Shown here one piece after another: positions 1-5,787 of a DNA stretch of 6,277 bases; the stretch's first letter is position 1; each line of letters begins with the position of its first letter. The stretch spans positions 10,444 to 16,720 of the forward strand of contig JAHZGZ010000094.1 in the NCBI GenBank assembly GCA_019420545.1, in the 5' to 3' direction. The notes under the pieces were generated by a model, which saw only the letters and a program-made list of their open reading frames with translations, was not told where the DNA came from and did no database searches. Both the position numbers and the translations under genes were made by a program. This stretch comes from Bacteroidales bacterium. Lineage in GTDB: Bacteria; Bacteroidota; Bacteroidia; Bacteroidales; Muribaculaceae.

Positions 1-1483
1 TCTGCTCGACAATGCTATCGCTCAGGCCCGGGCCAACAATTCCACGGAAATCTCTGGCAAAGAGGCATTCGTACTCTACGACACCTACGGCTTCCCTCTC
101 GACCTTACCGAGCTTATCCTCAAGGAGAACGGCATGACCCTTGATCACGACGGCTTCGACACCGAGATGGCCGCACAGAAAGCCCGTGCACGCAACGCTG
201 CCGCCGTTGAGACAGGCGACTGGGTGACAGTGCGCGACGGCGAGCAGGAGTTCGTAGGTTACGACACTACGGCATGTCCCACCCAGATACTCCGCTACCG
301 CAAGGTAAAACAGAAAAATAAGGAATACTACCAGATCGTGCTCTCGGCCACGCCATTCTACGCCGAGATGGGCGGCCAGGTAGGTGACCGCGGCAAGCTC
401 GTCAACGGCGACGAGGTGATCGAGATCTACGACACCAAGCGCGAGAACGGCATGGGCGTGCACCTGTCAAAGACCCTTCCCGCCGACCCATCCGCCACAT
501 TCGAAGCCGTCATCGACGAGGAGGCCCGTCAGGCTACATCGTGCAACCATACTGCCACCCACCTGCTCCATGAGGCACTCCGTGAAGTGCTCGGCACACA
601 TGTGGAGCAGCGCGGCTCCTACGTGTCGCCCGAAGTGCTCCGTTTCGACTTCTCCCACTTTCAGAAACTCACTCCCGAGGAGATCGAGAAGGTCGAGAAA
701 CTGGCCAACAAGGCTGTGCGCCGCGCCATTCCGCGCGACGAGCACCGCTGCGTGCCCATTGACAAGGCCCGCGAGATGGGCGCAATGGCACTCTTCGGAG
801 AGAAATACGGTGACGAGGTACGCGTAATACGCTACGGCTCATCCATCGAGCTATGTGGCGGTACCCACGTTGAAAATACCGGCAACATCGGCATGATCAA
901 GATTATCTCCGAGAGCAGCATTGCTGCCGGCATACGCCGTATCGAGGCCATAACCGGTGAACGTGTCGAGGACGCCATCAACACCGCCAACAATACCCTG
1001 CGCGAGATCTCGTCAATGTTCAACAATGCTCCCAACCTTCTTCAGGCACTTCACAAATCGATCGAGGAGAATGCTGAACTGCGCCGCCAGGCAGAGGAAT
1101 ACTTCACCGAGCGCATCAATAATCTCACCGACAAGCTCCTCGCCTCGGCCCGCGAGATCAACGGCACAAAGGTTGTCGAGCTTACCGGTCTGCGTCTGCC
1201 CGAGGTAGCCAAAGGTATCGCCTTCGCCGTACGTGCCAAGTCGCCCGAGCACACCGTATTCATCGGCGCTACGGTCGATCCCGCAGGCAAGCCGCTCCTT
1301 ACCGTAATGATTACCGAGGATCTGGTAAAAGAGGGTCTTAATGCATCCACTACCGTGCGCGAGGCTGCCAAACTTATCCAGGGCGGCGGCGGCGGCCAGC
1401 CCGGATTCGCCCAGGCCGGCGGCAAGAACAAGGAAGGCATTACTTCCGCCTACGAGAAGATAAAAGAGCTCCTCGCTCTCTGA
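1..1483 (+). CDS. alaS: Alanyl-tRNA synthetase, 3' part (5' end outside window)
   Basis: Cytoplasmic alanyl-tRNA synthetase charges tRNA-Ala with alanine and hydrolyses mischarged Ser/Gly-tRNA. The frame is open from base 2 to the TGA at 1481-1483, giving 493 residues; the family is usually about 870, so roughly the first 40% is missing because of the window edge, not a truncation. An ATG at 134 is internal: the codons before it encode the conserved block LYDTYGFPLDLT near base 80. Next come the typical PFYAEMGGQVGDRG block, the editing-domain HTATH motif (HxxxH, bases 548-562), RFDFSHF, and CGGTH (Cys at 854, His at 866), the other half of the zinc-binding set. The C-terminal DHHA1/C-Ala domain ends with the glycine-rich block GGGGGQPGFAQAGG near base 1381. 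All visible key residues are intact. A hairpin terminator follows 26 bases after the stop. Identification is secure. Confidence 0.98.
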   Translation, partial: LLDNAIAQARANNSTEISGKEAFVLYDTYGFPLDLTELILKENGMTLDHDGFDTEMAAQKARARNAAAVETGDWVTVRDGEQEFVGYDTTACPTQILRYRKVKQKNKEYYQIVLSATPFYAEMGGQVGDRGKLVNGDEVIEIYDTKRENGMGVHLSKTLPADPSATFEAVIDEEARQATSCNHTATHLLHEALREVLGTHVEQRGSYVSPEVLRFDFSHFQKLTPEEIEKVEKLANKAVRRAIPRDEHRCVPIDKAREMGAMALFGEKYGDEVRVIRYGSSIELCGGTHVENTGNIGMIKIISESSIAAGIRRIEAITGERVEDAINTANNTLREISSMFNNAPNLLQALHKSIEENAELRRQAEEYFTERINNLTDKLLASAREINGTKVVELTGLRLPEVAKGIAFAVRAKSPEHTVFIGATVDPAGKPLLTVMITEDLVKEGLNASTTVREAAKLIQGGGGGQPGFAQAGGKNKEGITSAYEKIKELLAL

Positions 1484-1486
1484 CGA

Positions 1487-1494
1487 TAACTTTG
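1487..1494 (+). promoter_or_regulatory. Possible -7 promoter box (TAACTTTG)
   Basis: TAACTTTG matches the Bacteroidetes -7 consensus TAnnTTTG exactly and lies just after the alaS stop codon. No TTG-like -33 element is seen about 20 bases upstream, where the sequence is the end of alaS. If active, it would start transcripts near base 1500 for the hydrolase gene, and the hairpin at 1510-1543 would then lie in that gene's leader. It could equally be a chance match. Confidence 0.3.
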
Positions 1495-1509
1495 TTCTCA
1501 ACAATATCG

Positions 1510-1547
1510 GGGCATAGTTCATTATATATGATGGGCTATGCCCTTTT
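1510..1547 (+). terminator. Rho-independent terminator after alaS
   Basis: A perfect 8-bp stem, GGGCATAG (1510-1517) with CTATGCCC (1536-1543), encloses an 18-base A/T-rich loop and is followed directly by TTTT (1544-1547). It sits 26 bases past the alaS stop, as expected for an intrinsic terminator. The loop is longer than usual. Because the next gene starts only 18 bases later, the hairpin could instead act as an attenuator or leader structure for the hydrolase gene if that gene is transcribed from upstream. Confidence 0.7.
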
Positions 1548-1565
1548 AATGATATCATATATTAT

Positions 1566-2573
1566 ATGAAACTTCTACGCATTCTTCCCATAGCCATGCT
1601 TGCCGGAGTGTCGGCATTCGCTTCCGGCTGGCAACCCGATACTGTTTTCCCCGACTACGAGTCGCGTACCGTAGATCAGGGCACCGACTACGACGGGGCC
1701 GTACGCTCAACCATCGTGCGCAAGCTGTCGGAATGCCCCGGCTCACGGCGAGGAGTGCTATACGTCCACGGCTACAACGACTACTTTCTACAGGACGACA
1801 TGGGCAGGAGGTTCGCCGATTCATGCTATAATTTCTATGCCGTCGACCTGCGCCGCTACGGGCGCTCGCTTCGTCCTGGCGATCCCCGATTCGACATACG
1901 CGACATGCGCGAATACTTCCCCGACATCGACTCGGCCATAGCCGATATGAAACGCCACGGAATCGACTCCATAATCCTCATGGGCCATTCTACCGGAGGA
2001 CTCACCACGTCGCTCTACATGAACAGCCATCCCGACACCGCCATCCGTGCGCTTGTGCTCAACAGTCCTTTTCTCGACTGGAACCAGAGCAAAGTCCAGG
2101 AGAAAGTGCTTATTCCGGCCATGCAGTGCATCGGACGTTGGTGGCCGCGGCTTACCGCAATGCCCGGTGCAAAGTCAGAATATACCCCGACGGGCCATAC
2201 ACGCCTCGATGGCGGAATCTGGACAATAAATACCGACTGGAAGCCGTCGGAATGGCCGTCGATCAACGCCGGATGGATACGCGCCGTCGACCGCGCACAG
2301 GATGTCGTGCAGAACAATTCCGACATACGCGTCCCTATACTGCTGATGCACAGCGACCACACATTCCGTAAGGGCGACCGAGCATCACTGCGCGACAGCT
2401 CCGACACCGTGCTCGACGTCGCCGATATCTCACGCTATGGCCGACGCCTCGGCCCCGATGTCACCCAAGCCACTGTAAAAGGCGGCACTCACGATCTCGT
2501 ACGTTCCGCTCCCGGCATCCGCGAGGCCACCTACCGCACCATCTTCTCTTGGCTCGACCGCAAAAACCTCTGA
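1566..2573 (+). CDS. Exported alpha/beta hydrolase (lysophospholipase/serine aminopeptidase S33-like)
   Basis: 335 residues. Residues 1-20 form a signal peptide (Lys and Arg near the N-terminus, a hydrophobic core, likely cleavage after AFA or AS), so the enzyme should act in the periplasm or outside the cell. The fold is visible in order: strand plus oxyanion region VLYVHGYNDYF (64-74), YAVDLRRYGRS (91-101), nucleophile elbow GHSTGG (140-145) with Ser142, and the late GGTHDL segment with the probable catalytic His309. The acid is less certain: Asp280 or Asp284 in SSDTVLDV is the best guess. A cap-like insert rich in Trp lies at about 180-250. This layout resembles the Hydrolase_4 lysophospholipase-like family, which cleaves lipid or other esters; the substrate here cannot be read from sequence. 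The start is chosen because it gives a complete signal peptide. It lies 82 bases after alaS and is probably transcribed separately. Confidence 0.9.
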   Translation: MKLLRILPIAMLAGVSAFASGWQPDTVFPDYESRTVDQGTDYDGAVRSTIVRKLSECPGSRRGVLYVHGYNDYFLQDDMGRRFADSCYNFYAVDLRRYGRSLRPGDPRFDIRDMREYFPDIDSAIADMKRHGIDSIILMGHSTGGLTTSLYMNSHPDTAIRALVLNSPFLDWNQSKVQEKVLIPAMQCIGRWWPRLTAMPGAKSEYTPTGHTRLDGGIWTINTDWKPSEWPSINAGWIRAVDRAQDVVQNNSDIRVPILLMHSDHTFRKGDRASLRDSSDTVLDVADISRYGRRLGPDVTQATVKGGTHDLVRSAPGIREATYRTIFSWLDRKNL

Positions 2574-2584
2574 TGGCCTGCTTA

Positions 2585-2608
2585 CGTCGTCTGCGCAACA
2601 AGATGACG
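2585..2608 (+). terminator. Possible hairpin terminator after the hydrolase gene
   Basis: CGTCGTCT (2585-2592) pairs with AGATGACG (2601-2608) over 8 positions with one G-U, around an 8-base loop, starting 12 bases after the hydrolase stop. No T-run follows, so this is a weak candidate for an intrinsic terminator; position is its main support. Confidence 0.3.
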
Positions 2609-2634
2609 CGACAAAATAAATGTTAAAACACAAC

Positions 2635-2646
2635 TTTAACGTTAAA
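2635..2646. promoter_or_regulatory. 12-bp palindrome TTTAACGTTAAA, candidate operator
   Basis: A perfect 12-bp palindrome ends three bases before the -33 element of the lipoprotein promoter. Its position immediately upstream of the polymerase site suits a dimeric activator or repressor, but no regulator is identified and an A/T-rich palindrome of this length may occur by chance. Confidence 0.3.
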
Positions 2647-2649
2647 TTA

Positions 2650-2680
2650 TTGTCGATACTCATTCTTATTCATAAATTTG
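2650..2680 (+). promoter_or_regulatory. Bacteroidetes promoter for the lipoprotein gene
   Basis: TTG (2650-2652) and TAAATTTG (2673-2680) are separated by 20 bases, matching the Bacteroidetes -33/-7 promoter (TTG and TAnnTTTG) in sequence and spacing. Transcription should start near 2686, leaving a leader of about 25 bases before the ATG at 2711. The leader has an AGG directly against the start codon, too close for a normal Shine-Dalgarno site. Confidence 0.75.
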
Positions 2681-2710
2681 TCGAATTATTAACCGATCAT
2701 TGACATAAGG

Positions 2711-3958
2711 ATGAAATTCAAACGATTTAACACATTGCTTGTAGCTACGGCATTCACTCTGTCTTTAACCGCATGTCTGGGCGATGATGAAGATGAGATT
2801 ATCTTCACTACCGATCCTGTCGAGATTACTGTTCCGGAAGATGCCGTCAATCTCTCGGCCAAAGAAACGGCCAACTGCTATATCGTAAAGCCGGGCGATA
2901 CAGTGGCATTCAGCACGGCCTTCAAAGGCAATTCCACAACCGAAAGCACAGGTGCGGTTGCCGGCTGCCGCTTGCTATGGACCGATGCCAACGGACTTAT
3001 AAAGGATGTGAAATACGCTCCGGGACAACGTATGGCCATAGTATTTACCTCTGCTACCGAAGGGAATGCCGTCGTGGCCGCTACCGATGCCGAGGGCAAC
3101 ATACTCTGGAGCTGGCACCTATGGATCACCGCATTCGATCCCGAGGCAACAGCGTTTACCACTCCCGCGGCAACTTCGGGCACGACATGGACTTTCATGG
3201 ACCGCAACCTCGGAGCTCTCAGCGCTACTCCCGCCGACGGATTCCGCACACACGGCATGGTGTACCAGTGGGGCCGCAAGGATCCATTCCCCGCGCCCAA
3301 CGGTCCGACCGAAATGGACGAGAACTACAATTACCTCAACGGTAAAGACGGCGAAACACCGCTGTTCGATATCGAAGGGAATGCACTCCCCACCCTCCTC
3401 TCGATGGCACAGTTCCACGGCACAGTCGCCAAGTCGATCGCCAATCCCACGACATTCTACGCCATGACCTACAATCATACGGGCGAACTGGATGAATACG
3501 GTGACGAGATCGTTCTCAATGACCCCATAACTGGCGATTGGACCGACCCCAGCGACGACGATCTGTGGGGCGGCGAGTCGGGCAAAAAGTCTATCTACGA
3601 CCCGTGTCCTCCCGGATGGAAGGTGCCCGTAAGCGACGCGTCAGGTACAACTCCTTACGACTGGATGAAGTATGCCTCAATGACATGGGATGCGACCAAC
3701 ATGGGCGCCATGCAGGACGGCCAGTGGTTCCCCGCATGCGGCACACGCGCGTATGCCTCGGGAGGATGTGACTTCCAAACGGCAAATCCTTACGGCGGGA
3801 TGTGGTTCGGCACCAAGGGCAAAGCGGCTTCCGATCTTACCGCATACCCCACCCTCTACGGTCAGTATATGTTCATAATCAACGGAAAGCGCACATTCAA
3901 AGCAAACAAGGATAAGCGTTCGCAGGGTATGTCGGTACGCGCTGTCCGCGACATATAA
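2711..3958 (+). CDS. Surface lipoprotein with FISUMP-like C-terminal domain
   Basis: 415 residues. A lipoprotein signal peptide ends in the lipobox LTAC with Cys22; the following LGDDEDE is acidic like the Bacteroidetes lipoprotein export signal, so the protein is probably carried to the cell surface. Residues about 45-140 form a module often found in Bacteroidales fimbrillin-like proteins (TANCYIVKPGDTVAF at 53-67, then GNAVVAATDAEGNILWSWHLW at 118-138). From about 158 to the end it matches the Fibrobacter succinogenes major paralogous (FISUMP) pattern: MDRNLGA (163-169), YQWGRKDPF (185-193), KSIYDPCPPGW (293-303) and the ending GMSVRAVRDI. Relatives normally have Cys where this ending has Ala (VRC to VRA). 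No enzymatic motif is seen; a binding, adhesive or fimbria-associated role is inference. It has its own promoter and ends at a shared terminator. The start is set by the complete lipoprotein signal. Confidence 0.87.
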   Translation: MKFKRFNTLLVATAFTLSLTACLGDDEDEIIFTTDPVEITVPEDAVNLSAKETANCYIVKPGDTVAFSTAFKGNSTTESTGAVAGCRLLWTDANGLIKDVKYAPGQRMAIVFTSATEGNAVVAATDAEGNILWSWHLWITAFDPEATAFTTPAATSGTTWTFMDRNLGALSATPADGFRTHGMVYQWGRKDPFPAPNGPTEMDENYNYLNGKDGETPLFDIEGNALPTLLSMAQFHGTVAKSIANPTTFYAMTYNHTGELDEYGDEIVLNDPITGDWTDPSDDDLWGGESGKKSIYDPCPPGWKVPVSDASGTTPYDWMKYASMTWDATNMGAMQDGQWFPACGTRAYASGGCDFQTANPYGGMWFGTKGKAASDLTAYPTLYGQYMFIINGKRTFKANKDKRSQGMSVRAVRDI

Positions 3959-3995
3959 CCATCACAACTCCAACAAATCTCGAGCCTATAAATCA

Positions 3996-4034
3996 TAATC
4001 GCCGTGTCGGTCTCGAAATCCGACACGGCGATTA
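3996..4034. terminator. Bidirectional terminator between convergent genes
   Basis: A perfect 15-bp inverted repeat, TAATCGCCGTGTCGG (3996-4010) with its complement at 4020-4034, encloses a 9-base loop. It lies 37 bases after the stop of the plus-strand lipoprotein gene and 27 bases beyond the end of the minus-strand gene. Short T-containing stretches follow on both strands (CGTTTATAA on plus, TGATTTATA on minus) without a long T-run. Position and stem strength support a terminator shared by both genes. Confidence 0.85.
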
Positions 4035-4061
4035 CGTTTATAACGAAAAAGAATTACCGTA

Positions 4062-5471
4062 TTACTTTGCCATGACCTTACGGCTACGGTCGGCACGCTT
4101 CTCGATGTAAATCCCGGTCGACGGCTTGCCGTCCAGCCTTACACCCTGAAGATTGAAATATTCTGCCTGAGCATCATCTGCGGCTATCTCATCGATCCCC
4201 GACAAGCCGCTATCCGGAACCCTTACGCGGAAATGTTCGCCGGTTGATGTCCAGTCGCCGTCGAAATAATCGCGTTCACCGTACCAAAGACCCCATTTAC
4301 GGAACTCGATAAGGCCGTTTTCAAGCGTACCGAATTCAACGCCGGCAGCTTTGATATCTGCCATATTCCAGCCACTGTCGAGCAGATTGGCAACGGTCGA
4401 CGTCACGCGCCCTTCACCGTAGCCGAAATCAGTGCCTATAGGCGAATTTTCGATATATACCTGTGCAGGATCCTCGGCATGTATGTAGATGTAATGGTTA
4501 TGCCCCTTATGGCCGATCGAAGTACAGTAAGGATGGCCGGCGTATGGATTGACCAGGCGATAGAAGCCGGCTACTGATTTGTGCTTCTGTATCTCCACAT
4601 TCAGTTCCAGTTCGGGGATCTCCTCATAATATCCGGCGACAAACGATTCATTGTACCATGTCATACCGAGCGATTCCCATTGCCCTTCCTCATCGTCGGC
4701 ACCATAGATATACGCCGTCTTGCTTGCGCGAGGTGCGCCCGAAGCGTCCAGAGTCGCAATAACGAGCGTATGCACACCTCTCGACTGCGGCTGTGCCACA
4801 ATCTCGCGACCTTCGGCAACCTGCCCCTCTGCAGCCACTTTTGCAAGGTATGCGTCATCGACAGTCTCTACAATCCCCTTGGTAAGCAGATATCTGACTG
4901 ATGCGACATCGGCGCCAAGTGTCAGCGACACAGGCACACGGTTGTCGGAACCGCAGTAGCCATACGAAATATACAGAGCATAATCGTCAGTCACGGTACC
5001 GGCTCCTGGAAGATAGATTTTAAATAGGCCGCTGGTGGTAGTATTGATCCACCCCTGGTCATCGCTCATTATATCAACGGTAGCTACCGACCGGTCAGGA
5101 AAGCTTATGCAGCCGTCGGACAGCGTACCATACTTGTACGCCGTCGAACTGTCCCACCCTGTCTCGGCACACATCTGCGAGAAGAAAAACATCTCATAAT
5201 CGGGATATGGCTCGAAATCCTCGATCCACACCTTGTCGGGATTCTCGGCGTGGACTATCATATATGTATTGTCCGGACCCTCAAGGTATTCCGCAATGGG
5301 CGAATACTGATGATAAGGGATAAAACGCTGGCCCGGTTCGATGGTCGGATCAAGCGCCGGCATAAGATCCTCGTAATATACTCCCTGACCTATCGGAGTC
5401 CATTCATCGGCAGAAACAAGTGCGGTCCCTGCAACAGCTACTGTAAATAATGCAAGTAAATTTTTCCTCAT
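4062..5471 (-). CDS. Secreted two-module protein with T9SS-like C-terminal tail
   Basis: 469 residues from the ATG at 5471, chosen because it begins a clean signal peptide (MRKNLLALFT to about residue 21); the frame stays open upstream to 5510, but that would run into the promoter box. Two diverged copies of one module are visible. Copy 1 (about 24-156) has WTPIGQGVYYEDL, YMIVHAENPDKVWIE, YGTLSDGCISF and FKIYLPG; copy 2 (about 265-420) has WESLGMTWYNESF, YIYIHAEDPAQVYIE, FGTLENGLIEF and FRVRVPD. Between them (about 165-258) is a probable beta-sandwich linker (VSLTLGADVASVRYLL, then HTLVIATLDASGAP). Residues 437-469, with YFNLQGVRLDGKPSTGIYI and a basic end, resemble the degenerate type IX secretion sorting tail of Bacteroidales. 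The protein is probably exported or surface attached. No catalytic motif is recognised and the function is unknown. It is convergent to the lipoprotein gene and divergent from the integrase. Confidence 0.85.
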   Translation of the reverse strand: MRKNLLALFTVAVAGTALVSADEWTPIGQGVYYEDLMPALDPTIEPGQRFIPYHQYSPIAEYLEGPDNTYMIVHAENPDKVWIEDFEPYPDYEMFFFSQMCAETGWDSSTAYKYGTLSDGCISFPDRSVATVDIMSDDQGWINTTTSGLFKIYLPGAGTVTDDYALYISYGYCGSDNRVPVSLTLGADVASVRYLLTKGIVETVDDAYLAKVAAEGQVAEGREIVAQPQSRGVHTLVIATLDASGAPRASKTAYIYGADDEEGQWESLGMTWYNESFVAGYYEEIPELELNVEIQKHKSVAGFYRLVNPYAGHPYCTSIGHKGHNHYIYIHAEDPAQVYIENSPIGTDFGYGEGRVTSTVANLLDSGWNMADIKAAGVEFGTLENGLIEFRKWGLWYGERDYFDGDWTSTGEHFRVRVPDSGLSGIDEIAADDAQAEYFNLQGVRLDGKPSTGIYIEKRADRSRKVMAK

Positions 5472-5509
5472 ATTACAATTTTTAATGTGACAGATTAGAA
5501 TTTTCACCA

Positions 5510-5517
5510 CAAATATA
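5510..5517 (-). promoter_or_regulatory. -7 promoter box of the secreted two-module gene
   Basis: On the minus strand the box reads TATATTTG, an exact TAnnTTTG match, 38 bases upstream of the chosen ATG. About 20 bases further upstream a TTTTC stands where the -33 TTG is expected, a partial match. The expected transcript start near 5503 leaves an A/T-rich leader of about 30 bases and excludes a start at 5510, which supports the start at 5471. Confidence 0.6.
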
Positions 5518-5602
5518 GCGACAATCCTCTAAAATGCGAAAATATTTCCCAGATTTCTTTGATTGAAAAGTCGAGATAAGTCAAATGAGCTAATTATGCT
5601 TG

Positions 5603-5640
5603 TTATCAATGCAATAGTAATTATCAATATTGCGGTAATT
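5603..5640. repeat. Tandem 18-bp imperfect repeat
   Basis: Two adjacent copies follow the pattern TTATCAAT-N6-GTAA, at 5603-5620 and 5621-5638, each followed by TT. They match at 12 of 18 positions. An overlapping inverted repeat, GCAATA (5611-5616) with TATTGC (5628-5633), is also present. Location upstream of the integrase suggests protein-binding sites, for example integrase arm sites; this is inference. Confidence 0.5.
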
Positions 5641-5670
5641 TTCCTGTTTTTGACACGATTTTCTCAAAAA

Positions 5671-5685
5671 GTACACCTTTTGTAC
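5671..5685. repeat. Inverted repeat GTACA-N5-TGTAC near the integrase
   Basis: GTACA (5671-5675) and TGTAC (5681-5685) form a perfect inverted repeat with a 5-base spacer. It overlaps a second one, AAAAG/CTTTT (5667-5671, 5677-5681), and also reads as a near-direct repeat, GTACACCTT then GTACCCTT. Such a spaced short inverted repeat is a plausible tyrosine recombinase core site or operator; neither is shown. Confidence 0.4.
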
Positions 5686-5738
5686 CCTTGATTATGGACT
5701 GTAGTCAGAGAGTAAATGTTAAGGTCTGTAAACGGCGA

Positions 5739-5770
5739 TTTTCAGATTATTATACCTCGGATTATCTTTG
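5739..5770 (+). promoter_or_regulatory. Integrase promoter with palindrome over the -7 box
   Basis: TATCTTTG (5763-5770) is an exact TAnnTTTG match, and TTTTC (5739-5743) stands about 20 bases upstream at the -33 position as a partial match. The ATG follows 17 bases after the box, so the leader would be very short, about 10-15 bases. The perfect palindrome TTTGCGCAAA (5767-5776) overlaps the end of the box and the expected start point, where a bound repressor would block transcription. Confidence 0.6.
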
Positions 5771-5787
5771 CGCAAAATTATAATTGT

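Larger units (their letters stand above)
5518..5787. other. A/T-rich divergent intergenic region, likely element boundary
   Basis: Together with the leader of the secreted-protein gene, this is a gap of 316 bases without a secure gene. It is visibly richer in A and T than the genes on either side. It holds the upstream part of the minus-strand promoter, a tandem 18-bp repeat (5603-5640), inverted repeats TTTTTGA/TCAAAAA (5647-5653, 5664-5670) and GTACA/TGTAC (5671-5685), and the integrase promoter (5739-5770). No tRNA or tRNA 3' fragment was found, so an attachment site in a tRNA gene is not supported here. One 31-codon reading frame (5596-5691) is discussed as a finding only. A cluster of short repeats next to an integrase gene is what attachment and arm-binding sites look like, but no cross-over site can be assigned from one end. 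Confidence 0.5.

Noticed and set aside
1381..1400. GGC trinucleotide run as a repeat expansion
   Set aside because: It encodes the conserved glycine-rich block of the alanyl-tRNA synthetase C-terminal domain.
134..1483. ATG at 134 as the start of alaS
   Set aside because: The same frame is open to the window edge and encodes conserved alanyl-tRNA synthetase sequence upstream of this ATG.
1013..1558. 181-codon minus-strand frame opposite alaS
   Set aside because: It is a mirror of the alaS C-terminal domain with no plausible protein features of its own.
5472..5510. Upstream start of the minus-strand secreted protein at 5510
   Set aside because: It would place 13 polar and mixed residues before a complete signal peptide, uses GTG, and overlaps the -7 promoter box.
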